Shown here: positions 24,271 through 35,110 of the stretch, one piece after another
Layout of the letters: each line of letters starts with the position of its first letter
How positions within the stretch are numbered: the first letter of the stretch is position 1
Origin: Talpa occidentalis
Taxonomy: Eukaryota > Chordata > Mammalia > Eulipotyphla > Talpidae
Length of the DNA: 64,000 bases
Direction of reading: 5' to 3'
Assembly: GCF_014898055.3 (NCBI RefSeq)
Contig: NW_023600993.1
Span: 1,116,001-1,180,000, forward strand
The notes under the pieces: model-generated
Databases searched by the model: none
What the model was told of the DNA's origin: nothing
What the model saw: only the letters and a program-made list of their open reading frames with translations
Position numbers and translations under genes: made by a program

Positions 24271-24915
24271 AGTTTTGCGGAATTGTTCCTTAGGGCTTTT
24301 TTGTAGAATTTCTTGCTGCTCACTAATTTCTTGTAGAAAAATATCTAAACTGGCGAAAATGATGGCTGCTCTAGGTGAGAGCTTGTTAAGCCAGGTTTAC
24401 GGAAAGAGGCAAGAAGCTATTGATGTTTTCCATCAGTCATCCCTTAGCCCCCCTGCTGAACTAGAGGGTCCCAGTGAGTGATGGTTGCATTAGGATGTGG
24501 TGATGAAGGCTTTGTGTATTATTTTAAAATGGCTTAAGAATGGGGCCATTTAGCAGAGTACCTAGGCTAATGTGAAGCTTGGTAGAAGAAAGAACAACTT
24601 TTTCCTCATGAGCTTATGAAATCTGGTATTAAAACTCTGATTAAATGGAAGTTGTTAGTTAACCTACATTTTGGATTCAGAACTCTTCAGGCATCTTAAA
24701 TGGGACCTTCTGAAGATCAAGCCTATGATTCTACAGTACCCAATATTGGAATTATAGCCTAAGACTCACAGTTATCTGGAAACTTGAAACTTTCATCAGT
24801 CTTGCTTTTAAACTCCTTAGACGTAGCTGATACATGATAATGTGGATAATGGCTTGAGGGCAGAACCTTCGTCCTGCAGTATCTATAGTGTCTAGAGAAA
24901 TAATCCAATCATAGA
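24271..24915. other. unidentified segment between L1 and MIR
   Basis: No repeat is recognised. A plus-strand frame (24,275-24,481) contains a readable stretch beginning KMMAALGESLLSQVYGK and ending in a stop, followed by AT-rich DNA that resembles a 3'UTR. It could be a decayed retrocopy of an mRNA. I could not identify the parent, and no poly-A or duplication was found to prove it. Confidence 0.2.
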
Positions 24916-25310
24916 AAATATGATTATTTTAGCTAATATTTCTTGAAAACTATGTACCAGGAGTTGTGCTAGTTTTTTTTTTTTTTTTTTTTTTTTTTTT
25001 AGTTTATTTATGCATAGAAGAACTGGGTTGCGGGCTAGCAGTGCGGGGGTGGGTGGGGAGGGGATTCACCAGAGACAGAGCGGGGAATCTACTGAAATGC
25101 ACTGCTTCGGGGAGCAGTGGGCAAGACAGGAGAGGTCTGCTGCGTCATGTGGATCAGCTCCCTGGCTGGGAATTGAACTCAGGCCGTAGAAGTGATAGTG
25201 CTGAGACTAACCCCTAGGCCACCAGGGAGGCCCTGTGCTAGTTTTTAATGATCAATATTTCATTTTACTGTCAAAAAACCTTGATAATTTATTCAACAGT
25301 AAAGGGCCTA
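24916..25310 (-). repeat. MIR relic split by a SINE
   Basis: The left part ('ttcttgaaaactatgtaccaggagttgtgctag', to 24,977) and the right part ('gatcaatatttcattttactgtc', from 25,247) match the reverse MIR/L2-like phrase ACTATGTGCCAGGCACTGTGCTAGG ... ATCTCATTTAATCCTCAC. The SINE at 24,978-25,233 interrupts it, so the SINE is younger. Confidence 0.5.
24978..25233 (-). mobile_element. T+ SINE, minus strand, long T-run
   Basis: The plus strand begins with a 28-base T-run (24,973-25,000), partly shared with the duplication, then AGTTTATTTATGC, the body (AGAGACAGAGCGGGG, GGGGAGCAGTGGGCAAGACAGG) and the head CACCAGGGAGGCCC. The 13-bp duplication TGTGCTAGTTTTT lies at 24,965-24,977 and 25,234-25,246. 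The long uninterrupted A-tail is unusual for a copy whose body is this diverged; re-expansion is possible. Confidence 0.92.
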
Positions 25311-26394
25311 CAAGTCCTGTAAAATACTCAAAGAAGCTGAAATTAACACTCACGTGTCTCCAATTCCACAGTCTGAGCTTCTTTCTGTGTTGTTTTGTAG
25401 AGCACGTGCCACAGACTTGATCGAGTGCATGAGTGTACGAGTGTTAGTTGTTTGATGGATGCTGTGTGTTTGATGAGTGAATGCATGAGTGTTTGAAAGA
25501 GACACTTGTTATCAGGAGAACATCACGATGGAATTGAATCTGTTTCGAATGTAAAGTTTCCTTACTCTGAATTGCATTACTGTGATCATCATTACTGAGC
25601 TGTTCAGAGACCCAAGCTTTATTTACTTGCTTTGAAATAGAGCCATCACAGAAAGATCTGAGTTAATCCTTCCGATTGAACAACCTGCTGCATCTGGCCT
25701 GCACAGCACTGTGACAGGTTCAGGAGTTTTATTTCTGCTGCACTTCAGATGGCTTACAGAGGATCATTCCTTGCCGATGCCATTTTTTGAGATGAAATGA
25801 AATATGTCCCCAAGTGTCAAAGTACGTCTCACGTGTGGAGTTCTTATACACACCTTCAGCTACTCTCACGGCAGTGCCGTCCAGCAGGTGAACAGGACAT
25901 TTATGGCTACGAATAGGGTCTTGGAGGATTTAGTGATGTGTTCAAGTAACCCTGCTGGAAACTCCAGTCTCTGACTTCAGCACCACTCCAGGGGGCGCCT
26001 CGTTCCCAGGGGGACGATCTGGACCCACACACAGGGTCATGAAGTCCTTCCAGCCGGGTGAAGATGGACTCGCAAAGGTAGATGGTTCTTCCCACTCGCA
26101 GACGGACAAGTCACCTGTGACGTCAATATAGACGGAGGTCCACAGGTGTGGTGCGGACATGTGTCACCGAGGCTGAGGCTCTGGTTGGGCACCATCCCGC
26201 AGACGTATAATAGAAGCCAGAAGTGTCGTCGTGACCTTTGTGGAAGTCACATAAGAAGGGCAGTGTAAAGGGACATTTTATCTAACTCGCTCTGCTTACA
26301 ATACTACATGAACACGTACAGCTAGCCAAGCCATTGTGATTGAGATGTTTAATCTCATCTTTTGCACTAATTCCCCATCCCTTTTTTTTTTTAA
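25311..26394. other. unique sequence, nothing recognised
   Basis: Mixed AT-rich and balanced sequence. A TGAGTG/GTTTGATG-type imperfect repetition at about 25,415-25,500 is low-complexity. No gene or named repeat is seen. Confidence 0.4.
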
Positions 26395-26560
26395 TTGTCA
26401 AGTTTTTTTTATTGAGGTAACATTCGTTGACAATATATCACATAGTTCAGGGGTCCAGGGTCTCACCTCTTCCCTGTCTGTCAGCACAGCACACCCACCA
26501 CCACCACCTCGCAGCCTCTGCTGCAGTCTGGGGACTCTGCCCGTGCCCCGCCTGCCCCCC
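26395..26560 (-). mobile_element. L1 3'UTR relic
   Basis: The plus strand reads 'gtcaagttttttttattgaggtaacattcgttgacaatatatcacatag', then a pyrimidine-rich CACCACCACCACC stretch. This is the reverse of the 3' end of laurasiatherian-type L1 3'UTRs, also seen at 21,680 and 41,560. It is short and 5'-truncated. Confidence 0.75.
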
Positions 26561-29500
26561 TTCCGCTCTTGCCCCACATCAGCATGTCCTGGGAGAACAT
26601 CCCTCTAGTGCCCAGGATGGCACAGCCCGGACACTGAGCTGGAACAATCTGGCTTCCCTGCCTGATGGAGCCACTGGGGAGAAAAGGAAGGAGGAGGCCT
26701 CGGTCTCCCACTCCGTCCCTAACAGCCCCCGTGTTGACACCCAGGTGGTCTCCTTTCTGTTTCACTGTGAATGCCTTCTCCTGTTTTGAACCCAGCCAGC
26801 TAGTCAACTCGCTGTTGGATCCTCAGTCATCTGATGAAGGCATTCTGTTCTCAGGAGCTCTCTGAGGAAGCCGGTCTCTGCAGAAATACATAAACATGAC
26901 TCCAGTGATTGGAACAAAATTAGAAGATTCCTGAGGAAAAATTGTTGCTATAATTTGACAAATTCACCTCAGCAACATCCAAGGCTCTCAGACGCAAATG
27001 GTTATTTTGGGTTAATGTCAAATGAATGTGCTTTTATTTCACTTAGTTTTTATTTTTGTCATTCAGCTGAAAGGACTGGTTGATAATGGTTGGAATATAA
27101 TTTAACTATAGAAAGAGAAGAAAACACCAGAAAACGTGTAAAAGACTCTTGCACTCATCAATCATGTCCTAATAAAATTATGATAATTTTTTATCCCGAT
27201 TACAAGGATTTTTATATTTCCCCAATCTTTTAAACATTTATTAATTCAATATAAACTGTTCCCAAGAAATTAACATTGTGATTATTCATAAATTATGCAT
27301 TTCCACAAAGAATTTCGCCAGTTGGCAGGGCTTCGCAGAAAGCCCCCACATCCGTGACGTGGCTGAGCAGTGGAGGGAGACCAGCATGTCCTCCTCAAGC
27401 CTTCAAGAGTCTGAGGAGCTTCTCCCCTCTCCCGAAGTGAGTGGTATTTCCTGACATGACTTGGTCATATCGTCGTCATCTCACAACAGAAGAATGACAG
27501 CAGGGATGTGCATGGCCCAGGTGAATTTCAGGTGGGGCCACGCGGTTTCTTCCACAGTGATTTTGTTTGATCCTCACAGTGGCCCTATTTACTGGTAACA
27601 ACAGGGGCCGCGATGACTATATCGTCCTAGACAGAGTGTTTCCCAGTCAGTAGTAGTTCTTTTCCTTCTGGTATTCATGCAGGCCTTAGAATTTGCACCA
27701 CAGAGCCCCCACCCAGAAATGTCTGCGAGTGCCCCCAATACACGCGCTACCCACAGTGTCAGACTCAGAATCTTTGCCCATGGGGTAGATGGAACGCATG
27801 GCGTGTACACATACTTTTTGTTTGTATTTCCTGTCACTGAGAGGAAGCCCTTTCCATAGCCCTTACCGCCCCCCAGATCCCACAACAGCCCAGCCAGGGG
27901 GTTCCAGGTCTTGCATGATGAGACGTGGAGGCGAAAAGGAGGTGGGCCGGGAGCCTCGTGACCTTGGCGGACTCATCCTGCTGTCCTGAAATGCCTCTTC
28001 TGCTTCCCGAGGGGTTCGCACTCCTGAGAGAAAGCTGATGGCGCCGGGTGCTTGCAGGATGCCCTGGGACACTGTCAGAGTGTGGCTGGAACAGTGGCCA
28101 TGACCATGTGGGTCAGACTGAAGTGTTTTGCGAAGTGGCAGCTGTTAAACAGATATCCACAGAAGCCCCAGGGAGGCTGGGAATTAATGGGCTTTTATTT
28201 TCACAATCCAGATTCTTAATAGGCCCGGGACTGAAGTCCACTGTTGACTCCATAAAATCATGTAACTATCGAGTATGTTACTGCCAGCGGACGGCTTTCT
28301 CCACTCGACATGCCTCATACCTCACACCTCACTCCTGCCCCGCCTCCCCTCGCAGTGGTCGATTAAAAAGCTTTTGCCTCGTTTTGTCTTTTTGTTGGTG
28401 TTGTGATAGACCCTGATCGCTCCCTCATGGCCAACTGCGCTGGCTGCTGTGCAGGCATCTTCCTGCGCGGGCACTCATGGTTCTACAGGGGGACGTGGCC
28501 CAGAACCCCCCACTTCACAACGGAATCGTGCTCCTCCGCTGAGGACAGGCAGACGGCCTTGGGGAGAGACATGCGCCGAGACACTTCAGACCACTTAGTG
28601 GTGCTGTGTCAGTGCTTGTGCTAATAAACTGTTTAACAGAGCATCAATCTGACAGAACATTCTAGAAATTATAGTTATTATCTCTTGCAGAGACATGGAG
28701 GTCTCCAATTTTGTAACTGAAGCAGCTCATTAGAGAAATGGCGTGTCCAGAAAAGGTAGTGAGAACATGGCCTCCCCATGCCCCAGGCCTGGGAGTGTGC
28801 CTTTCTTAGCTCCCAAGCCTTGCTCGACCTTGCACTCCTGAAATACAGACCCAAACACACGGGGCGGCCACCTGGAAACGCCACCTTAGTTCAGTAGTAC
28901 TGCCACCACGGCTTCCCTAGTCTGTAATCCAAGGTGACTTCTTGTTCTGTCCGGCATCCGCTAGGTTTTCCTTGCTTTTAGGCGGTAGGTGATTTGCCCG
29001 TTAGCTCCTAGTTTCTAAACGGCACCCCATCGACTGGCAAGAAAGGGGGTGAGGTCTCCCTTGCATCTAGTGAGACTCAAAACTTCGTCAACTGGTGGAT
29101 TTTCTCTGCTTCCACCTTCAGACACTGAACCCCCGATAGATACACCCTTGCTCCAGACACTGCACCCAGAATCCTTTGACAGGATTTATGCTGATAAGTC
29201 TGATAAGAAAATACATTCAGTGGCCTTTCTTTTTGAACTGGAAGACTGGGAAAAATACCTAGAGTTGGGAAGCCATTTTGTTTCGTTCCACGTGAGGTTT
29301 ATATTTGTCATAAAGAAATTGTAGTTTAGCTTGTGATTGCTCCAAAAGCAGCAGCTTGGTCATCCGATTGGGGTGGGGGCCTCCCGAGAGCAGCTGGCCC
29401 CGCGCTGTCCTCCTTGGCGGAGGCACAGCAGGCAGCGCCATCTCTGCAGAGAAGCTGTGGGTGCACACTCCCTCTTCCTTGACCACAAAAGACCCATCTC

Positions 29501-30070
29501 AGGCCTGAATGGAGACCAGACACGTGTCTTCTTGTGCTTGAAACTTTGGCAAAATCTGGTCGTTGGTTTTGAACCATATTGCCCTGAGTTTATGTTTGTG
29601 TGGGGAAAAAAAAAATCCCTGGTGGTTTGGAAAACCTGTGTTCTCATGGCCCCTGGCTGTTCTGCGCAGTTGCCAGGGTCTGCTGTCTCAGAGTCATGCT
29701 GAAGGAACAGAAGAACAAAGTGACTGTGAAGACCAGAGACAAAAGGCATGTGCTGCCCCCTGGCCCACTTGCTTTTGATGATCGTGAGTAGCAGGAGATT
29801 CAGGGAGGCCAGCACGGTCCATCCGTGCCTTTATCTGGGGTGAAGGGTCACTCACACCGGGATGGCACGTAGAAGAGGCAGTTTATTAGATACCCCAAGT
29901 GTCTGTCTGAAAGCGGCTGTCTCAGCCCTTTGTTCGGTATTCTATGGTAAATATTTCAAAGAAATCTGTAAAATGTTGAGAAAATGAATCTATTCATTAT
30001 TGTATTACTTTTCTTGTACTAATTCCTCAGATTGTCTTTATAGATTTTTGCATCCTTCTGTCTGCTTAAA
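26561..30070. other. unique sequence with AT-rich blocks
   Basis: No gene is recognised. 26,880-27,330 is AT-rich and conserved-element-like (many ATTAAT/TAATTT cores). 27,560-27,600 carries a short MIR-like TTTGATCCTCACAGTGGCCCTATTTACTGG. 28,340-28,400 has an LTR-like polyadenylation context (rejected below). The frame at 29,049-29,324 is open but has no recognised domain. Confidence 0.35.
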
Positions 30071-30084
30071 ATAACGTCTTCCTG

Positions 30085-30344
30085 GCCCTCCCCTGGTGGC
30101 GCAGCAGTTGAGCGCTGGGCTGCGAAGCTGCCCGCAGCCTCTGCAGCACCGGTTTGATCCCCGGCCGCCGGTGAGGTCCCACAAGGCTCGCAGGCCTCTC
30201 CTGCCGCCCGCTGCTCCCCTCAGCAGTGTACTTCGTCAGTCTGCCTGTTCTGTTCCCTGCTCTGGCTCTGGTGAATTCTCTCCCGTACATTTGGCCTGTA
30301 CCCCAGTGTTTGTATGTGTAAATAAATAAATCTTAAAAAAAAAA
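30085..30344 (+). mobile_element. T+ SINE, well-bounded copy
   Basis: The head CCCTGGTGGCGCAGCAGTTG carries a good A box and GGTTTGATCCCC a B box with one change. The body has CTCTCCTGCCGCCCGCTGCTC and GTGTACTTCGTCAGTCTGCC; the tail has AAATAAATAAATCTT and an A-run. The 14-bp duplication ATAACGTCTTCCTG is at 30,071-30,084 and 30,345-30,358, extending to 17 bp through the A-run. The perfect duplication suggests a moderately recent insertion. It belongs to the class with GTACTTCGTCAGTCTGCC in the body, unlike the copies at 43,330 and 62,947. Confidence 0.95.
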
Positions 30345-31350
30345 ATAACGTCTTCCTGCCGCACATGCAGGGCCGCTTGTCCTGTCAGGAAGAGAGCTTT
30401 GCTCTACTTTATGATAAACACATGGTGTGTTTGGATTACTGTCTGTTATGGGCTAGAGAACCAGATTTTAATCAGACACTCTCACCGGAGGTTGATGAGT
30501 AGAAGTCACACCATCACCTGGTGTCAGTGTATCCATCTGTTCCCAGTCAGACGTCCAACTCAGCACCGGGTTTCAGCCACAGGCCGTATACCGGGAGGGG
30601 CGGGGACGCCTGGGGAGCCTGTCCTGCCGGTGGGCGGTTCAGCTTAGTCACGGGCTGGTGTGGTCGCCAGCCCAACACTGCATGAAGGAAATAGCTGTGG
30701 GGATGCAGAGGTCAGCCAGACTCATGCAGAGGGGAGGGCTTGGTAGGCCCCGGCTGGTGGAGTCTTGAGAGATGTTAGATGAGTGTCTCCTCGGGGATGG
30801 GGTGAACACCCTTAAAATTTGTATAATTTTAGCACAATGTATCTTGTCTAACCTTTCAAACGTAGATTACAGGTGTTAAAGATACTTACATTCTGATCTA
30901 AACATTTGGCCTTGATTTGAAAGAAATGAGTAGGAGGGAGTTGTTTTCATGTAGTTTATAAGGAATGAATATTCATTGTTGCTCTAGATGATCTCCTGAA
31001 TGTTATCCCTCACTTCACAAGAGACAGGGTTTTGACTTTCATGTGAAGATCAAATACTTCATTTTGCTTACTTGAAAATATTACAGTATTAATAGCTGCT
31101 TCTCATTTCAGACATCCAGCTCTAAGTTAACCTGTAGCCTCTTTTGTAAATTTGCTGGGACAATGTTCTTGCTTCCTGGGATGACTTATTACACAGCAAT
31201 ACCCGGATCTGGTCAGGTCCTCAGTCGCTGAGCGAGGAAAGCTTTCTCTGCCAGAACTTGCCACTCACCTGCTTGTCCTCCGCCATTAATGCCGGTGGGA
31301 TGAGACTGACCACTTTTGCTTTATCCTAAACTGCATTTCTTTCTCCGTAG

Positions 31351-31391
31351 GTGATGAGCAGACCAACTTGCCAAGCGTGCGGCGTCTGAAG
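31351..31391 (+). other. candidate 41-bp internal exon
   Basis: Upstream lies a pyrimidine-rich tract ending in an acceptor (TTTCTTTCTCCGTAG, to 31,350). Downstream, from 31,392, is a GTAAGT donor preceded by AAG, close to the mammalian consensus. Of the three frames only one is open: two bases (GT) complete a codon, then 13 codons read DEQTNLPSVRRLK, ending exactly on a codon boundary; the other two frames contain TGA. 41 bp is short but within the range of real microexons. I do not recognise the protein. Chance occurrence of such a splice pair in 64 kb is quite possible, so this is only a candidate; RNA reads or cross-species conservation would settle it. Confidence 0.3.
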
Positions 31392-32289
31392 GTAAGTGCC
31401 GTTTTATTGACATCGATATGGGTGTGTGTTTTGCGATGCCCAGGCGCTGTGACCTCTCAGGGATGGCGTAGACATTGACCTTCTGCCTGCCAGGGCACCT
31501 TTCTCGCCGTGGTCATGGACTTGCCTCGCCCGCCACTACATGGTAGGGCATAGCACATGCAGAGATCAGCAGCAGTGTGTGATATGTCAGCACTTAATAG
31601 GTGCCTGTAAGTATGGGGTGTGGCCCTCAAATTCACGTGCCAATCTGATTTCATTATTACATCTCACCAAGGAGTTCTGAAATTGTGCACATTTCAAAGT
31701 AGGCAGGTTAACCAGTTACTCTAAATTTGTTATCTGAATAGTTAAAAACAGTGTGTTTATTCATCTCCCCGCAAGCAGACATTGACTCTGGACCTTTGAT
31801 AAGAGTCTCCGTATACTTTTTAAATTTCAGTGCTACCGAAACATGCACTTTGACACCTGACTTACCCTGTAGACGTTATTGTGTGTGTTGTCAGCTTAGT
31901 CATCAGTGTTTCTAATAGACACAATTTCATAATTGTGCCTTTGAACATTCAGCCTTGCACCTTCCTGCTTGGTGCAAAGCCTCCGGTTTAGTGCATGCGC
32001 TGTGTCCGCTGGCTGCATTAGCCAGGTATACTTGGAAGATTCGTGAAAGTAATGTGATTTCTGTTTGCTTACCCAATTGCAGATAATCCTGTGGTATGAC
32101 AAAGTTTAATTTATGGGGAAGATCTCTGGGCTTAAAAAGGATTACTGGGCATTTAAGGCTGATTAATCAGTCAGTAGGAAATTGAGTCTTAACTGTTTTA
32201 ATGCCTGACGAAGCTGAGATGTGTTCCACCAACCTCAGAGCAAATTTGCCATGTGGCAACCAAAGGGGATGGGATCTTGGAGTGCTGGC

Positions 32290-32400
32290 ATCCCCCTGGG
32301 GAGCAGGGGTTCTAGCATACTGGCTATGGGGTCTTGGGGCCATTCAATTTCCCTGAGACTCAGTTTCCTCATTTGCATGGGTGATGGGCCGACGGTTCTC
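32290..32400 (+). repeat. MIR relic
   Basis: 'ggggttctagcatactggctatggggtcttggggccattcaatttccctgagactcagtttcctcatttgcatgggtgatggg' follows the MIR core order (TTCTAG...GCTGTGTGACCTTGGGCAAGTCACTTAACCTCTCTGAGCCTCAGTTTCCTCATCTG), with the central part changed. Confidence 0.75.
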
Positions 32401-33689
32401 CTTAGTCTGTGCATTCCATACTTGTGAAAGCGGGAGTGAGCAGTGGGCGCCTTCCAGCTGGGGCTGCTGGGAATCAGGTGGTCGGGAGTGGTGTGTGCTC
32501 ATGGAGATCAGGCAGCAGAAGTGTTACCAGGGATCCCTTGACCTCTGTGCTCTCCTGCTCTCTGTTCGCCCTGGGGTGAGGGTGGTGCTGAGAGGTGCCC
32601 TTCCATCCTGTCTCATGGCCAGGATAGTCGACCTGCAAAGACTCCTGAGAAAATCACTAGTCTTAAAAGAATCCCTCCCACCCTTGTCAGCTCAAGGTTA
32701 TCTTTCATCTGATTTCTCTTTTCCAGGGTAGGTTGTGGGTTGAGAAGCACTCAGATATCGCCTTTCTTTGTGGTTTCCTTTCCTAGATCTGAATAATTCT
32801 CTTGCTTCTTTAGAGCTGCTTAGATCCAGGAGTGTTCTCCAGGAATGCTAATTTTAGTTCACTTCCTTTGAAATTAGAGAAATAAATGAGTTCTATTTTT
32901 AGTCTAAAGAGTAAGTCTCATACCCTTTGATCCGGTCAGTTAGCAAACTGAGTGACCTTCCTGTCCATTGTACATAGTGAACTTAGAGATTTGCTTGAGA
33001 TATCTCCTTGCTTTGATTATTTAAACATTTTCTCTGCGGTTCATGAAGATTTTCAGTTTGAGCTTGTTCTGTGTGGAGTGTTCCTCTTTATTCCTGGGCA
33101 TGTATTAGTTGAAACTATTTAGAATATTCTAGCAGCAGATGTCAGGTGACCACTGTTTTATTCTAAAGGGGATTTTAATAAACCAGGCCAAGGAATCTGC
33201 TAGATTGTTGTTGTCACTGAGAATCCATGATGCTGTGATTTTAACTTACTATGTTGAGTCTAAAAAATGGTTGTTTTTGTTCATGAAAAATGATGTGAGT
33301 GTGTCCATTTTGTATGGTTGAAACTATATATGCAAGTTCAGCCTACTTTGTTTAGAAAATATACTTATGGGTTTTAGAACAGGAATCTCTGCATCCAGAA
33401 CCCACCTAGAATGTGTGGAACTGGGAAAGGGCTGTCCCCACATCCAGAGGTGAGCTGAAGGCCCCCACAAGCCAGGCCCACCTGGAAGAGTTGGAGCCCA
33501 GAGGGGGATCCAGTGATTTGGAGCCCAGCGGGCAATCCAGCCACTGCCAGGGCAGTCTGTGGGACCTCAAGACCCACCTCTGGAATTAAACAAATAACAG
33601 AAGGAGGAGATTTTCTGGGCCAGTGACCATTAACATATCCATGGTACCACTGCCCTACTGGACTTCTGGCATGACAGTATTGGACTCGA

Positions 33690-34998
33690 TTGGATGACCA
33701 GTTTCCGACGTCCCAGAAAGAGCACACCAAAGAGAAGCCGGCCAGTACCAGCAACACAGTGTCCCAACGCATAGGACAAATTAGAAAACAAGCAGCAGGA
33801 AGAAGAAAAATACAAGCAACCAAGCACGTCCCCAGGGAGAAGACACACCACAAAAAGACAATCAAACACCAGACTGCAACACCAGTGACTTGGAGTAACT
33901 TATGAGTCTTCCCGAGAGAATTTAAAGTCTCCATCATTGAAACACTGAAAGAAGTTGAAAATGATATGGGAAAAATAATCAATGACCAGAAGAATGAAAT
34001 TGAGCCCTTAACGAGGGAAGTGAGAGAAATGCAGGAGATCAAAGGATTAATGGAGGAGATAAAGAACTCTGGGAAAAGCAATGAAAGCAGAATAGATGAG
34101 ATGAAAGAATGAGTAAGTACTCTTGAACACACAGAAATAAAAAGGACCAAAACAGAAAAAGAAAGAGAAATACAAAGAAAAAAGAATGAAGACAGACTTT
34201 GGGAACTATCTGACTCCACGAGGAAAGGAAATAAAAGAGTTATAGGAATCCCAGAAGGAGAGGAGAGAGACATAGGAACAGAGAAAATATTCAAGAAAAT
34301 AATTGAAGAGAACTTCCCAAACATGAAGGAGGAGCTGAAAAATAGACATACAAGAAGCAAGAAGAACACCACATTTCCATGATGAAAGGAAAAATACAGC
34401 AAGACACATAATAGAACCTCCCGGGTAGTGCAAGGGGTTGGGCACCGCGCTATGAAGCAGTCCACGGACTCTGCAGCATGAGTTTGATCCCCAGCCTGCC
34501 AGGGAGCAACCCACATGGCGCAGCAGACCTCTCCTGACTGGCTTGCTTGCTCCCCTCAGCAGCGTGTTTTGGTTAGTCTGCCTGTTCTGTTCCCTGCTCT
34601 GTCTCTGGTGAATCCTCTCAACCCCTGCATCTCTGGCCTGTACCCCAGCTCTTGTATGCATAAATAAATAAATTTTTAAAAAAAGAAAAAGTAAAGCTCC
34701 AAGAATCCAAGACAAGGAAAAAATAATGAAGCTGACAAGAGGGAAGAAACAGATAACATACAAAGGAAAACCAATCAGGCTGACATCAGACTTCTCCAAA
34801 GAAACACTACGGGCAAGGAGAGAGTGGAGGGTCATAGTCAACAGACTCCAAGAAAACAGATGCCATCCAAGAATACTCTATCCCGCAAAGCTCTCCTTCC
34901 TCTATGAAGAAAGAATAAGGACCTTCCCAGACAAACAGAAACTCTGGAAATTCATTACGACTAATCCCCCACTCCAAAAAATACTACAAGAATCCTAA
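33690..34998 (+). pseudogene. L1 ORF1 relic (RNA-binding chaperone), SINE-split
   Basis: ORF1p is the trimeric RNA-binding chaperone that coats L1 RNA. Without the SINE the coding span is 1,032 bp, 344 codons, close to the usual ~340. Readable parts in order: a basic N-terminus (33,690-33,900), a coiled coil with heptad-like Leu/Ile/Met (33,906-34,190), the start of the RRM domain with VIGIPEGEERD (near 34,235), and the C-terminal domain with KPIRLTSDFSKETLRARREW and PRILYPAKLSF (34,750-34,915). In-frame TGA stops lie at 33,903 and 34,110. Frame changes lie near 34,345-34,360 and 34,700-34,715. A SINE at 34,414-34,690 interrupts between the RRM and CTD. The expected ATG is not seen at the start. 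Confidence 0.9.
34414..34690 (+). mobile_element. T+ SINE inserted in L1 ORF1, no visible duplication
   Basis: A diverged copy: head GAACCTCCCGGGTAGTGCAAGG, B box AGTTTGATCCCC (near 34,480), body CTCTCCTGACTGGC and GCTCCCCTCAGCAGC, tail AAATAAATAAATTTTT and A-rich. The left flank ends ACACATAATA and the right flank begins GTAAAGCTCC. Joined, these restore the L1 reading order, so the insertion appears to lack a target-site duplication. It is younger than the L1. Confidence 0.88.
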
Positions 34999-35041
34999 AG
35001 CCAGAACCAACAGAGGGATGAGTAAGAACGAAACAAGACAA

Positions 35042-35090
35042 AAAAAAAAAAATCAAATACATACATACATACATACATACATACATAAAA
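35042..35090. repeat. poly-A and (CATA)n microsatellite
   Basis: A 12-A run is followed, after AATCAAATA, by about eight CATA units (35,059-35,088). It lies in the spacer between the L1 ORFs and probably grew from the A-rich spacer after insertion. Confidence 0.95.
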
Positions 35091-35110
35091 CCAGAGAAAA
35101 GACAAACAAA

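Larger units (their letters stand above)
30359..33353. other. unique sequence around a candidate exon
   Basis: Mostly balanced to AT-rich, low in repeats. It contains the exon candidate at 31,351-31,391 and a MIR at 32,290-32,400. No other gene is recognised, and this is one of the least repeat-filled stretches of the window. Confidence 0.35.

Noticed and set aside
28340..28410. LTR-like context (GATTAAAAAGCTTTTGCCTCG) suggesting a retroviral polyadenylation site
   Set aside because: No TG...CA ends, no paired LTR, no primer-binding site and no internal retroviral coding sequence nearby; chance similarity or a remnant too old to call.
33374..34516. 380-codon open frame on the minus strand, the longest in the window, with many hydrophobic residues
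   Set aside because: It is the antisense reading of the A-rich L1 ORF1 (Lys/Glu/Arg codons read as Phe/Leu/Ser) and of the SINE inside it; no independent gene evidence.
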